Assembly (NCBI GenBank): GCA_024128875.1
Contig: JAMYFF010000002.1
Location: forward strand, 372,001 to 436,000
Direction: 5' to 3'
DNA: 64,000 bases
DNA from: Salinilacustrithrix flava
Lineage (GTDB): Bacteria > Actinomycetota > Acidimicrobiia > Acidimicrobiales > Salinilacustritrichaceae
This document shows positions 17,675 to 25,867 of this stretch, in pieces (the stretch's first letter is position 1; each line of letters begins with the position of its first letter). A program made the translations under genes and the position numbers. The notes below the pieces were generated by a model. It was not told the origin of the DNA. It worked only from the letters and a program-made list of their open reading frames with translations, and did not search any database.

Positions 17675-18301
17675 TCAGGCGGTGAGCGCCGGCAGGAGGT
17701 GCCGGCGCACGAGGCGGGTGAGGGAGGCGTCGTCGCTCGGGTCGACCTGGGGGCTGGGTTCGAGCGCGTACGTGAGCACGACGCGCACCAGCAGCTCGGC
17801 CACCTCGGTGGCCGCATCGTCGGGTCGGGGGTGGTCGGCGCGGACGTGGGGCCGCAGGAACGGGGCGGCGAACGCCGCGGCGGCATCGAGGATGGGGCCG
17901 AGCCGGTGGAAGGCCACCTGGGACAGCAGCAGACCCGGTTCCGTCGCCAGGACGGTGCGCAGCGCCGGGTGCTCGGTGAGGAAGCGCAGCGCCCGGCCCA
18001 CCCCGGCGACCAGCAGGTCCTCGGCGGCGTCGTGGCGGACCAGGTCGCCCGAGAGCTCCCCGAAGAAGCGGTGGACCTCACGGCCGAGCACGGCTTCGAT
18101 CAGCACGTCCTTGCCGCCCGGGAAGGCCCGGTACAGCGTAGCCCGGGACACGCCGGCCTCCCGGACGACGTCGTCGACGGTGGTGCGGGTGATCCCGGTG
18201 CGGGCGATGCAGGCGAGGGCGGCGGTGCGGATGCGCTCCTCGGTGGCCGGCGCCACCGGTGCGGCGAGCCCCCGTGCATCGCTCGTCGAGATCGTCCCCA
18301 T
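17675..18301 (-). CDS. TetR family transcriptional regulator
   Basis: A 208-residue TetR protein. The helix-turn-helix is at residues about 20-65 (RTAALACIARTGITRTTVDDVVREAGVSRATLYRAFPGG), followed by an all-helical ligand-binding domain that is family-typical but otherwise unrecognised. ATG 18301 is used; GTG 18304 just ahead is an alternative. It is transcribed with the diiron protein downstream. A perfect inverted repeat directly upstream (18306-18334) is a plausible autoregulatory operator. The ligand is unknown; a hydrophobic substrate of the diiron enzyme would fit but is a guess. Confidence 0.9.
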   Translation of the reverse strand: MGTISTSDARGLAAPVAPATEERIRTAALACIARTGITRTTVDDVVREAGVSRATLYRAFPGGKDVLIEAVLGREVHRFFGELSGDLVRHDAAEDLLVAGVGRALRFLTEHPALRTVLATEPGLLLSQVAFHRLGPILDAAAAFAAPFLRPHVRADHPRPDDAATEVAELLVRVVLTYALEPSPQVDPSDDASLTRLVRRHLLPALTA

Positions 18302-18305
18302 CACC

Positions 18306-18334
18306 GTGAGACACTACGGGGCGATCTGTCTCAC
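18306..18334. promoter_or_regulatory. candidate TetR operator
   Basis: GTGAGACA (18306-18313) and TGTCTCAC (18327-18334) form a perfect 8-base inverted repeat with a 13-base spacer. It lies five bases upstream of the TetR start codon and would overlap its promoter. Confidence 0.6.
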
Positions 18335-18362
18335 TGTCTACGCAAATCGGACGTGACGTGCG

Positions 18363-18953
18363 TCACCCAGAAGCCACGACGCCGGCGAGGATGCGGTCCC
18401 GCACCAGGCGTCGCGCCTCGTCCGGATCGTCGAGATCCCAGCTGCCGGGGCTGCCGACGTAGCTGAGCAGGAGGCGGGCGGCGTGGTCACCGGCCTGGTC
18501 GACGTCGACGTCGGGTTCGAGCTCGCCGCGACCGGCTGCGTCGCCGAGGGTGGCCACGAGGTGGTGGGTGAGCCCGCTGGCGACCAGGGGCTGGACCGTG
18601 GCCAGGGACGGGACGATGGCGTCGGCCTCCTCGACCAGCAGCCGCTGCAGCACGTCGTGCTCACCGAGCAGCCGCTGCGCGGCAACGACGATGGCGGCGA
18701 CGTGGTCGACCACCCCGGCGCTCGGGAGCGGCACCGAGTCCATGACCGCTCCGAAGAACCGCTCGACCTCGCGCTCGATCGTGCGGGCGATCAGCTCCTC
18801 GCGCCCGCCCGGGACGTGCCGGTAGAGCGTGGCCCGCGAGGTCCCGGCCCGCACCGCGACCGCCTCGACGGTCAGGGCGGCCAGGCCGTGCTCGGCGACC
18901 TCGGCGAAGGTGGCGTCGAGGATCCGGGCCGCCAGGTCGCTGCGGCTGGTCAC
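18363..18953 (-). CDS. TetR family transcriptional regulator
   Basis: A 196-residue TetR protein with a clear helix-turn-helix (FAEVAEHGLAALTVEAVAVRAGTSRATLYRHVPGG) and helical C-terminal domain (ERFFGAVMDS, LLSYVGSPGSWDLDD). GTG 18953 is chosen because it overlaps the SURF1 stop by four bases (GTGA) and starts right before the helix-turn-helix. The longer frame upstream is a shadow of SURF1. Its helix-turn-helix resembles that of the TetR just downstream, so the two may be old duplicates. Coupling to SURF1 suggests shared transcription but not necessarily shared function. Confidence 0.88.
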   Translation of the reverse strand: MTSRSDLAARILDATFAEVAEHGLAALTVEAVAVRAGTSRATLYRHVPGGREELIARTIEREVERFFGAVMDSVPLPSAGVVDHVAAIVVAAQRLLGEHDVLQRLLVEEADAIVPSLATVQPLVASGLTHHLVATLGDAAGRGELEPDVDVDQAGDHAARLLLSYVGSPGSWDLDDPDEARRLVRDRILAGVVASG

Positions 18954-19738
18954 CCCGGGGCCGGCTGGTCGACGGCCTGGTCGACGGGCTGGTCGGTCGG
19001 CTCGTCGATCCGCTCGCCGATGCGGTGGGCGACCCGCCGGAGGATGAGGACGTACACGACGGCGGTGAGGGCGGCGAAGATGAACCACTGCACGGCGTAG
19101 CTGCGGTGCGGTCCGGCGTCGAGCTCGGGGAGCGGCACCGGCGCGAGGGCGCTGGCGGCCGACGGGTCCGACGTCTGGCGCTGCACGACGACGGGCAGCA
19201 CCTCGCCGCCGAAGGCCTCCTCGGCGGCCGACCGGCGCAGGCACGCCATGCCCACGGGGTCGCCGGCGTCGTCGGTCCGCACGCCGCAGTCATCCCCGTC
19301 CCAGGGGGTGGCGGTGCCCTCGATCGACACCGGCCCGTCGGGCGCCGGCTCGGGCTCGACCCGGCCCCCGTCGTTGAACTGGAAGCCGCGGTTGACGACC
19401 AGCGTCGAGCCGTCGTCGAGGCGCAAGGGGGTCAGGATCCAGGCCCCGGGTAGGCCGTCCTTGGAGCGGTTGTCGACGAGCAGATCGCCCTCGCCGTAGG
19501 TGCCGGAGGCCGAGACGGTGCGGAAGCGGAGCGCGTCGTCGTCACCGTCGGCCTCGGCGAGCGCGTCGGCGACCGGCACCGCGGGCAGCTCGGCCCGGGC
19601 CTCGATCGTGGCGTTGCGCTCGGCCCGCTCGTCGTGGCGGTCGAGCTGCCAGAGCCCGAGGGCGACGAACGCGACGACGCAGGCCACCGCGAACAGGTGC
19701 GACAGGATCCACAGCGGACGGAGGGCGAACCGGTACAC
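18950..19738 (-). CDS. SURF1 family protein
   Basis: A 262-residue membrane protein of the SURF1/Shy1 family, which helps heme a insertion during cytochrome c oxidase assembly. The N-terminal transmembrane helix is followed by the family motif LGLWQLDR. An extracytoplasmic domain contains VDNRSKDGLPGAWILTPL and VNRGF. The C-terminal PHRSYAVQWFIFA segment leads into a second transmembrane helix. The start is GTG 19738. The last 20 residues carry a short Asp-Gln-Pro repeat (DQPVDQAVDQP) that is not part of the family. It is the first gene of a two-gene coupled unit with the TetR downstream. Confidence 0.9.
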   Translation of the reverse strand: MYRFALRPLWILSHLFAVACVVAFVALGLWQLDRHDERAERNATIEARAELPAVPVADALAEADGDDDALRFRTVSASGTYGEGDLLVDNRSKDGLPGAWILTPLRLDDGSTLVVNRGFQFNDGGRVEPEPAPDGPVSIEGTATPWDGDDCGVRTDDAGDPVGMACLRRSAAEEAFGGEVLPVVVQRQTSDPSAASALAPVPLPELDAGPHRSYAVQWFIFAALTAVVYVLILRRVAHRIGERIDEPTDQPVDQAVDQPAPG

Positions 19739-19783
19739 CGCGGCCGAGACTACGGACCGGGCTCACCGGGACGGGATTCGCCC

Positions 19784-20752
19784 TCAGCGGGTGCGGAAGT
19801 TCGCCTCGCAGAAGGCGTTGCGCTGGCTCGGACCCATGCCGAGCAGGGTGTGCAGCGGCGTGTAGGAGAACGCCGTGCGGATCAGGAGCGCCTCGGCGGC
19901 GGCCACCTGCTCGATCTCCTCCGCGACCCGGTCCCGGGCCTCGGGGGTCGGTGCCGCGACGAGCCGCTCGGCGTTGCGCCAGGCCTGCTCCCGCCACGCC
20001 ACGAGGGCTTGCACCATGACCGAGTTGTCGATCGAGGTGCCGGGGATGTCGCCGTCGTCCAGCGTCGGGTCGAGGAACTTCGCCGCCTCGGCCAGCAGGT
20101 ACTGGTTGGTGGCGGCGAGGAAGTCGTTGACCCGGTCGTGGTCGGGCTTGCGGCTGGTGCCGTCGGGCTTGACCAGGCCGATGTCGGCGAGGACGAAGGG
20201 CAGGTCGCGGTTCACGTGGGCGTTCATGCCGAGGAAGACGTTGCCCGTGCCACTGACCCGCTGGCGCTCAGCGCTGTCGAAGGCGATGCGCCACGCCGGC
20301 GACACCTCACCGATGGCGCCCCGGTCCCAGTCGTCGAGCTGCTCGAAGTAGTAGTCGGCGAACACCGCATCCTGGTGGTTGATGAACGCGTTGTCGGTGA
20401 AGAACTCGGGGTCCTCGACCGCCCGTCGGTACTCCTCGGTGGTGAGCAGGTAGGTGAAGGCGAAGGTCGAGTCGTGGTCGCAGCCGAGCGCGTTGAAGCG
20501 CTTGGTCATCTCGCGGATGACGCGGTCGACGCAGTTCAGGTGCCCCTTCTTGCACTCGTCGCTCTCGGAGGCGACGTAGGTGTCGGGGGTCGTGGCCAGC
20601 AGGTACGTCGGCCAGTTCAGGAAGAACGGGTCGTCGTAGCTGGACGTCTCTTCGCTGTCGGAGCCCGACAGCAACCCGGCGCCGGCTGGCGCCGCGGTTC
20701 CGATCAGCAACGCCGTCACCAGGACGGCCACCATGGCCTTTGTCGTGCGCAC
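19784..20752 (-). CDS. DUF5995-like secreted protein
   Basis: A 322-residue protein with a cleavable signal peptide (start VRTTKAMVAVLVTALLIG..., hydrophobic to about residue 26). GTG 20752 is preceded by a GGAGGGGG ribosome-binding site; the much longer frame upstream is not credible. The mature part contains FAFTYLLTTEEYRRAV, NAFINHQDAVFADYY and NVFLGMNAHVNRDLPFVLADIG. That His/Asn-rich pattern matches what I recall of DUF5995 proteins, a family without known function. The domain is mostly helical with two cysteine pairs. It ends in an isolated position, 45 bases from SURF1. Confidence 0.7.
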   Translation of the reverse strand: MRTTKAMVAVLVTALLIGTAAPAGAGLLSGSDSEETSSYDDPFFLNWPTYLLATTPDTYVASESDECKKGHLNCVDRVIREMTKRFNALGCDHDSTFAFTYLLTTEEYRRAVEDPEFFTDNAFINHQDAVFADYYFEQLDDWDRGAIGEVSPAWRIAFDSAERQRVSGTGNVFLGMNAHVNRDLPFVLADIGLVKPDGTSRKPDHDRVNDFLAATNQYLLAEAAKFLDPTLDDGDIPGTSIDNSVMVQALVAWREQAWRNAERLVAAPTPEARDRVAEEIEQVAAAEALLIRTAFSYTPLHTLLGMGPSQRNAFCEANFRTR

Positions 20753-20911
20753 CCGCGATTCCCCCTCCGCGTCCTCTCTCCGCCACCCACCGTCACATGC
20801 CGTGACAGTTGACGACCATGGCCCGATCGGGTGGTTTCCACTCCTGCGATCGGGCCATGGCCGAGGTCGCCGGCGGCCCACCGAGGGAGCGGCCTGCAAG
20901 ACTCGTCGGCC

Positions 20912-21646
20912 GTGACCGACCAGCCGGCCCTGGCGAGGCACCCACCGAGCCCGCACACACTGAAGCTCCTGGTCGCGCCCGTGATCTTCCTGGTGATCTG
21001 CTCGAACGTCGCCAACGTCATGTGGCCGACGCTGCAGGAGGACCACCCGCTCCTGCTCATCGCGCTGAGCAGCATCAACCGCTACCTGATCCTGGTGTCG
21101 GACCAGCTCGACGCCCTCAGCTACTACGGCGTCGGCACCCTGCGGCTGCTGGTCTCGGACCCGCTCTTCTTCCTGCTCGGATACTGGTACGGCGACCGGG
21201 CCCTGGCGTGGATGGACCAGAAGTCACCGGGCTACGGGCCGATGCTGCGCACCGCCCAGCGCTGGTTCGGCAAGGCGGCCTGGCCGCTGGTGCTGATCGC
21301 CCCGAACAACTTCATCTGCCTGTTCGCCGGCGCGGCCGGCATGCGCATCAGCTGGTTCTTCGCCCTGAACATCACCGGCACCGTCGGGCGCCTCTACCTG
21401 ATCCGGGTCCTCGGCGAGGCGTTCGCCTCCCCCATCGACAGCTTCCAGGACCTGGTCGCCGAGTACCGCTGGTGGTTCATCGGCGCGTCCGCCCTGCTGG
21501 TGCTGTTCAGCCTGCGAGGCGAGGTCAAGGGTGGCGGGGAGATCGACCAGCTCGTCCACATCGACGAGGAGCTGGCCGAGCCCGCCGAAGCCACCGGCGA
21601 GACCGGCGACGAGGCCCCGGCGCCGCGGCTCGAGGAGGAGCGATGA
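20912..21646 (+). CDS. VTT/DedA-like membrane protein
   Basis: A 244-residue integral membrane protein resembling the VTT (SNARE-associated, DedA-like) family thought to act as lipid scramblases or flippases. Visible features are an N-terminal transmembrane helix (LVAPVIFLVICSNVANVMW), a re-entrant-like segment (LVSDPLFFLLGYWYGDRALAW), an AAWPLVLIAPNNFICLFAGAAGM segment and a C-terminal helix (WWFIGASALLVLFSL). An acidic cytosolic tail ends the protein. GTG 20912 is the chosen start. Its last codons contain the GAGGAG ribosome-binding site for the SDR gene, and the two overlap by four bases. It is first in a three-gene plus-strand operon. Confidence 0.75.
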   Translation: MTDQPALARHPPSPHTLKLLVAPVIFLVICSNVANVMWPTLQEDHPLLLIALSSINRYLILVSDQLDALSYYGVGTLRLLVSDPLFFLLGYWYGDRALAWMDQKSPGYGPMLRTAQRWFGKAAWPLVLIAPNNFICLFAGAAGMRISWFFALNITGTVGRLYLIRVLGEAFASPIDSFQDLVAEYRWWFIGASALLVLFSLRGEVKGGGEIDQLVHIDEELAEPAEATGETGDEAPAPRLEEER

Positions 21647-22395
21647 ACGGAGTAGCGGTGGACGAGGGACGGATCGCGGTCGTCACCGGGGCGAGCGCCG
21701 GCATCGGCGCGGCCACCGCCCGCCTGCTGGCCGACGACGGCTGGCACGTCGTGCTCGGGGCGCGCCGGCTGGACCGGATCGAGGCCCTCGCCACCGAGCT
21801 CGACGGCACCGCCATCACCCTCGACGTCACCGACCCCGAGTCGGTCGAGGCCTTCGTCGGGGCGGTCGACAGCTGCCACCTGCTGGTCAACAACGCCGGC
21901 GGCGCCCTCGGCGTCGAGTCCCTCGCCGAAGCCGTCGACGAGAAGTGGATCTCGATGTTCGAGACCAACGTGCTCGGGCTCATGCGCATGACCCGGGGCC
22001 TGCTCCCCCGCCTCGTCGCGTCGGGCGACGGCCACGTCGTCAACGTCACCTCCATCGCCGGGCTGCAGGGCTACCCCGGCGGGTCGGGCTACAACGCGGC
22101 CAAGTTCGGCGCCCACGGCGTCACCGAGTCCCTCCGCCACGAGCTGCTCGGCCAGCCGGTGCGGGTCACCGAGATCCTCCCCGGCCTGGTCGAGACCGAG
22201 TTCAGCGTCGTGCGCTTCGACGGCGACGCCGAGCGCGCCGCCCAGGTCTACGCCGGGTTGCAGCCGCTGACCGCCGACGACGTGGCCGAGTGCATCCGCT
22301 GGGCGGTGTCGCGTCCGAGCCACGTCAACATCGACTCCATCGTGGTCAAGCCCCGCGCCCAGGCCGACGCCTTCCGCACCCACCGAGAGAGCTGA
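21643..22395 (+). CDS. short-chain dehydrogenase/reductase
   Basis: A 250-residue classical SDR. The cofactor motif is VVTGASAGIGAATA at residues 13-26, with a NNAG element (LLVNNAGG), catalytic serine in NVTSIAGL, and YNAAK carrying the catalytic Tyr and Lys. The residue pattern after strand 2 (LGARRLDRIEAL) suggests an NADP preference. It is closest in style to the YdfG/serine-dehydrogenase group. ATG 21643 has a perfect GAGGAG and overlaps the VTT stop. Its stop is shared with the M48 start (TGATG). The substrate is not apparent. Confidence 0.92.
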   Translation: MNGVAVDEGRIAVVTGASAGIGAATARLLADDGWHVVLGARRLDRIEALATELDGTAITLDVTDPESVEAFVGAVDSCHLLVNNAGGALGVESLAEAVDEKWISMFETNVLGLMRMTRGLLPRLVASGDGHVVNVTSIAGLQGYPGGSGYNAAKFGAHGVTESLRHELLGQPVRVTEILPGLVETEFSVVRFDGDAERAAQVYAGLQPLTADDVAECIRWAVSRPSHVNIDSIVVKPRAQADAFRTHRES

Positions 22396-23627
22396 TGACC
22401 GCCACCATCCGACGCCAGTCGGCGCACCCCCCGCTGGGTGCCCGCACGCCTGCCCGCAACGAGGACTTCTTCGACGAGGCCCAGCTCACCGAGCTGCGGG
22501 CCTACAGCCGGCCCCGCAAGAGGGTCGACCTCGCGGCCAAGGTCGTGGTCGGCGCCATCGACCTGGCCCTGATCTTCGTGCTCGACCTCGGCCCCGAGGT
22601 CGCCGGCTGGGTCGACGGGGCGCCGTGGCCGCTGCAGCTGGTGGTGGTCGCCGGCCTGTTCGCCCTGATCTCCCAGGTGCTGCTGCTGCCGGTGGAGTGG
22701 TGGGCGACGATGGTGCACGACCGTCGCCACGGCCTGTCGAACCAGAGCGCCGGGCTGTGGGCGGGTGACCAGGTGAAGGGCCTGGTGCTCAACGTCGTGC
22801 TCTCGGCCCTGCTGCTCGTGCCGATCTTCTGGGCCATCCGGACCTTCGACACGTGGTGGCTGGTGGGCGGACTGCTGTTCCTGGGCATCGCCCTGTTCCT
22901 GAACTTCGTCTACCCGGTGCTGATCATGCCGAGGTTCAACAAGTTCACGCCGATGGAGCCGGGACCGCTGCGGACCCGCATCGAGGAGATCGCCGAGCTG
23001 GCCGACACCAGCATCGAGGGCGTGTACACGATGGACGGCTCGAAGCGCTCCCGCCGGGGCAACGCGTTCGTCGCCGGCTTCGGGCCGACCAAGCGGGTGG
23101 TCGTCTACGACACGATGATGGAGTTCCCGCTCGAGCAGATCGCCCAGGTGGTGGCCCACGAGATCGGCCACTACCGGCTCAACCACATCCCCAAGACGTT
23201 CCCGCTGGCCGGGCTGCAGATGCTCATCACGCTCGCCTTCGTGCAGTACGTGGTGGGCAGCGACACCGTGCTCGGCTGGGCCGGCGTCGACGATCTGGGC
23301 GACCCCGGCGCGGCGCCGCTGTTCCTGCTCGGCCTCGGGCTGCCCATGGCCGTGCTCGGCCTCGTCTCGGCCTGGGTGTCGCGGCGCAACGAGCGGGAGG
23401 CCGACCTCGAGGCGCTGGAGCTGCTCGGCGACCCGACCAGCTTCGTGGCCATGTGGCCCTCGTTCGTGGCACTCAACAAGGCCGACCTGGAACCGGGCTG
23501 GTGGGACCGCCTGAACGCCAGCCACCCGGGCGTCGCCGAGCGGATGCAGTTCGGCCTCGACTGGGCCGAGCTGAACGGCGTCCCCGCCAGCTCGCCGGAG
23601 ATCGCTGCGGTGCCGGAACGCTCGTAG
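22395..23627 (+). CDS. M48 family (Ste24/CAAX-like) metallopeptidase
   Basis: A 410-residue membrane zinc peptidase. The HExxH motif is VAHEIGHYRLNH with HEIGH at residues 255-259. The third zinc ligand is in SRRNEREADLEALELL. Several transmembrane helices flank it, including an N-terminal pair and PLFLLGLGLPMAVLGLVSAWV. The RFNKFTPMEPGPLRTRIEEIAE segment is typical of CAAX prenyl protease 1-like enzymes. Bacterial members probably act in membrane-protein quality control. The gene ends a coupled operon with the VTT and SDR genes and converges on dapB with a seven-base gap. Confidence 0.92.
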   Translation: MTATIRRQSAHPPLGARTPARNEDFFDEAQLTELRAYSRPRKRVDLAAKVVVGAIDLALIFVLDLGPEVAGWVDGAPWPLQLVVVAGLFALISQVLLLPVEWWATMVHDRRHGLSNQSAGLWAGDQVKGLVLNVVLSALLLVPIFWAIRTFDTWWLVGGLLFLGIALFLNFVYPVLIMPRFNKFTPMEPGPLRTRIEEIAELADTSIEGVYTMDGSKRSRRGNAFVAGFGPTKRVVVYDTMMEFPLEQIAQVVAHEIGHYRLNHIPKTFPLAGLQMLITLAFVQYVVGSDTVLGWAGVDDLGDPGAAPLFLLGLGLPMAVLGLVSAWVSRRNEREADLEALELLGDPTSFVAMWPSFVALNKADLEPGWWDRLNASHPGVAERMQFGLDWAELNGVPASSPEIAAVPERS

Positions 23628-23634
23628 ATCTGGC

Positions 23635-24429
23635 CTAGAGGCCGAGGACGTCGTCGAGGCCGACGGTGATGCCGGGGCGGTCGCCGACCGCCTTGACGGC
23701 GAGCAGCACGCCGGGCATGAACGACGAGCGGTCGTAGGAGTCGTGGCGGATCGAGAGGGTCTGGCCCTCGGTGCCGAGCAGCACCTCCTGGTGGGCGACC
23801 ATGCCGCGCATGCGCACCGAGTGGACGCGGATGCCGGCGGGGCCTTCGGCGCCCCGGGCGTGGTCGATGACCTCCTTGCGGGTCGGGTCCTCGGCCCACT
23901 CCTCCGACGCGGCCGCCATCCGCTCGACCGTGAGCATGGCCGTGCCGGAGGGGGCATCGACCTTCTCGTCGTGGTGGTACTCGAGCACCTCGGCGGTCTG
24001 GAACCACGGTGCGGCCAGCTCCGCGAAGCGCATCATCAGCACGGCGCCGATGGCGAAGTTCGGCACGATCATGCAGTTGGAGTCGGTGAAGGTCGACTCG
24101 AAGCGGGCGAGGTCGTCGGCGGAGAACCCGGTGGTCCCCACGACGGCGTGGACCCCGTGCTCGGCGGCCCAGGCCAGGTTCTCCCGCGCCGCGTCCAGGT
24201 GGGTGAAGTCGACCACGACGTCGACGCCGGCACGCTCGAACGCCTCGGCGCCGCCCGCCACCGTGAGCTCGGGCAGGTCGGTGCCCCGGGCGACGAGGTG
24301 CAGGTCGATGCCCTCGTGGTGGGGGTCGACCGCCGACACCAGCTCGCACGCACTATCCGCAGCGACGGCAGCACACACCGTGCTCCCCATCCGTCCGCCG
24401 GCCCCGAAGACTCCCACCCGAATCGTCAT
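23635..24429 (-). CDS. dapB: 4-hydroxy-tetrahydrodipicolinate reductase
   Basis: A 264-residue enzyme of lysine/diaminopimelate synthesis that reduces the DapA product. The dinucleotide motif is VGVFGAGGRMG at residues 4-14. The catalytic block EYHHDEKVDAPSGTA holds the conserved His-His and Lys, and VVDFTHLD and VVGTTGF are typical. ATG 24429 gives the normal start MTIRVGVFGAG. A perfect palindrome lies 27 bases upstream. It is separated from dapA by an unrelated 20-kb segment, though both are on the minus strand as in mycobacteria. Confidence 0.96.
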   Translation of the reverse strand: MTIRVGVFGAGGRMGSTVCAAVAADSACELVSAVDPHHEGIDLHLVARGTDLPELTVAGGAEAFERAGVDVVVDFTHLDAARENLAWAAEHGVHAVVGTTGFSADDLARFESTFTDSNCMIVPNFAIGAVLMMRFAELAAPWFQTAEVLEYHHDEKVDAPSGTAMLTVERMAAASEEWAEDPTRKEVIDHARGAEGPAGIRVHSVRMRGMVAHQEVLLGTEGQTLSIRHDSYDRSSFMPGVLLAVKAVGDRPGITVGLDDVLGL

Positions 24430-24455
24430 GTCCGGAAGAGTAGGCAACCGGCGCA

Positions 24456-24474
24456 TGTTGACGCGGCGTCAACA
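24456..24474. promoter_or_regulatory. perfect palindrome upstream of dapB
   Basis: TGTTGACGC-G-GCGTCAACA: two 9-base arms around one base, 27 bases before the dapB ATG, containing TTGACG on both strands. A TACTCT sequence closer to the ATG could be a -10. Either a promoter-overlapping operator or a hairpin in a short leader is possible. Confidence 0.45.
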
Positions 24475-24537
24475 GGGCGACACCGGGTCAGCGGCTCGGT
24501 ACCTTCCGCTCATGACCCCCCGATGTCGACCACGGCC

Positions 24538-24552
24538 CGCCCGCAGCGGGCG
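24538..24552 (-). terminator. GC hairpin after M16 peptidase
   Basis: CGCCCGC-A-GCGGGCG, 33 bases past the stop of the M16 peptidase gene, flanked by GTCGAC on both sides. There is no T-run, so only a tentative terminator. Confidence 0.35.
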
Positions 24553-24584
24553 TCGACCCTCCTGCCGTCGCCACCTCGCCGTCG

Positions 24585-25859
24585 TCAGACGGCTCGGGCC
24601 AACCGGGTGGTGTCGACCGGGCCGACCGCAGCGACCGAGCGGGGCGCGCTGAGCACCTGCTCCAGCACGGCGTTGACGTCGTCGACGGTGACGGCGTGCA
24701 GGCGCTCGAGCTGCTCGTCGATGCTCACGACCGAGCCGGTGGACAGCAGCATGCGGCCGAGGCGGGTCATTCGCGAACCGGAGTCCTCGAGGCCGAGCTC
24801 GGTGGCGCCGGCCAGGTAGCCGGTGGCGACCCGGACCTCGTCGGCGGTGACGCCGCCGGTGAGGATGGTGTCGAGCTCGGATTCGAGGGCGTCGAGCAGC
24901 TGGGGTGAACGACCGGGTGACGTGCCGGCGTAGACGCCGAGCAGGCCGGCGTCGGAGTACGAGGACACCCAGGAGTACACCGAGTAGGCCAGGCCCCGCT
25001 CCTCGCGGATCGCCTGGAAGAGTCGGGACGACGAGCCTCCGCCCAGGACCTGGTCGGCGACGTGGAGGGCGTAGCGGTTCTCGTGGTCGAGGGGCAGGCC
25101 GCGCCAGCCGAGGATGACGTGCACCTGCTCGCCGTCGCGCACCTGGGTGCGCAGCTCGTCGACGTCGGGGGTCGGGGCGTGCCGGGCGGGCTCGACCCCG
25201 CCGTCGCCGCCGCCGAGGCGCTCGGAGACGACCTCGCACAGCTCGTCGTGGTCGACCTTGCCGGCCGCAGCCACGACCAGGTTGGCCGGCCGGTAGTGGG
25301 TCTCGAAGAAGCCGAGGATGTCGTCGCGGGTCATGGCCCGCACGGTGTCCTCGTCGCCCAGGACCTCGCGCCCGAGGGCGTGGCCGGGGAACAGCGCCTC
25401 CATGGACAGCGTGTGGACGCGGTCCTCAGGGGTGTCGAGCGCGGCCCAGAGCTCTTCGAGGATGACCTCGCGCTCGGCGTCGATCTCGTGGGGACGCAGC
25501 GCCGGCGCCGACAGGATGTCGCCGACCAGCTCCATCCCGAGGCGCCAGTGCGCGGCCGGGAGCCGGGTGACGAACGTCGTGTGCTCCCGGGCGGTGAACG
25601 CGTTCATGTCGCCGCCGACGGCGTCGACGGCTTCGGCGATGGACCGCGCCGAGCGGGCCTCGGTCCCCTTGAAGAAGAGGTGCTCGAGGAAGTGCGACGC
25701 ACCGGCCAGCTCGGCCGGCTCGTCGCGGCCCCCGACGGCCACCCACACACCGGTCGTGACCGACCGGGCATGCGGCATGGCGTCGCTGACGACGCGGACG
25801 CCGTTGGGCAGAGTGGTGGTGCGGGGCTCAGGATCGAGCCCCGCACCAGCGTCACCCAC
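24585..25859 (-). CDS. M16 family zinc peptidase (pitrilysin/processing-peptidase-like)
   Basis: A 424-residue M16 peptidase, the length of the single-domain-pair bacterial form. The inverted zinc motif HFLEH is at residues 56-60, and the third ligand lies about 75 residues later in EREVILEELW. The second half keeps the non-catalytic fold (GGGSSSRLFQAIREERGLAYSVYS). The start is GTG 25859. It follows pnp by eight bases on the same strand, reproducing the gpsI-pepR order of mycobacteria, so it is probably co-transcribed with rpsO and pnp. The natural substrate is unknown. Confidence 0.93.
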   Translation of the reverse strand: MGDAGAGLDPEPRTTTLPNGVRVVSDAMPHARSVTTGVWVAVGGRDEPAELAGASHFLEHLFFKGTEARSARSIAEAVDAVGGDMNAFTAREHTTFVTRLPAAHWRLGMELVGDILSAPALRPHEIDAEREVILEELWAALDTPEDRVHTLSMEALFPGHALGREVLGDEDTVRAMTRDDILGFFETHYRPANLVVAAAGKVDHDELCEVVSERLGGGDGGVEPARHAPTPDVDELRTQVRDGEQVHVILGWRGLPLDHENRYALHVADQVLGGGSSSRLFQAIREERGLAYSVYSWVSSYSDAGLLGVYAGTSPGRSPQLLDALESELDTILTGGVTADEVRVATGYLAGATELGLEDSGSRMTRLGRMLLSTGSVVSIDEQLERLHAVTVDDVNAVLEQVLSAPRSVAAVGPVDTTRLARAV

Positions 25860-25867
25860 GTGCGTGC

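Noticed and set aside
18301-18362. Second operator for the downstream-positioned TetR/SURF1 unit
   Set aside because: Only the one inverted repeat next to the first TetR was convincing; no symmetrical site was seen upstream of SURF1.
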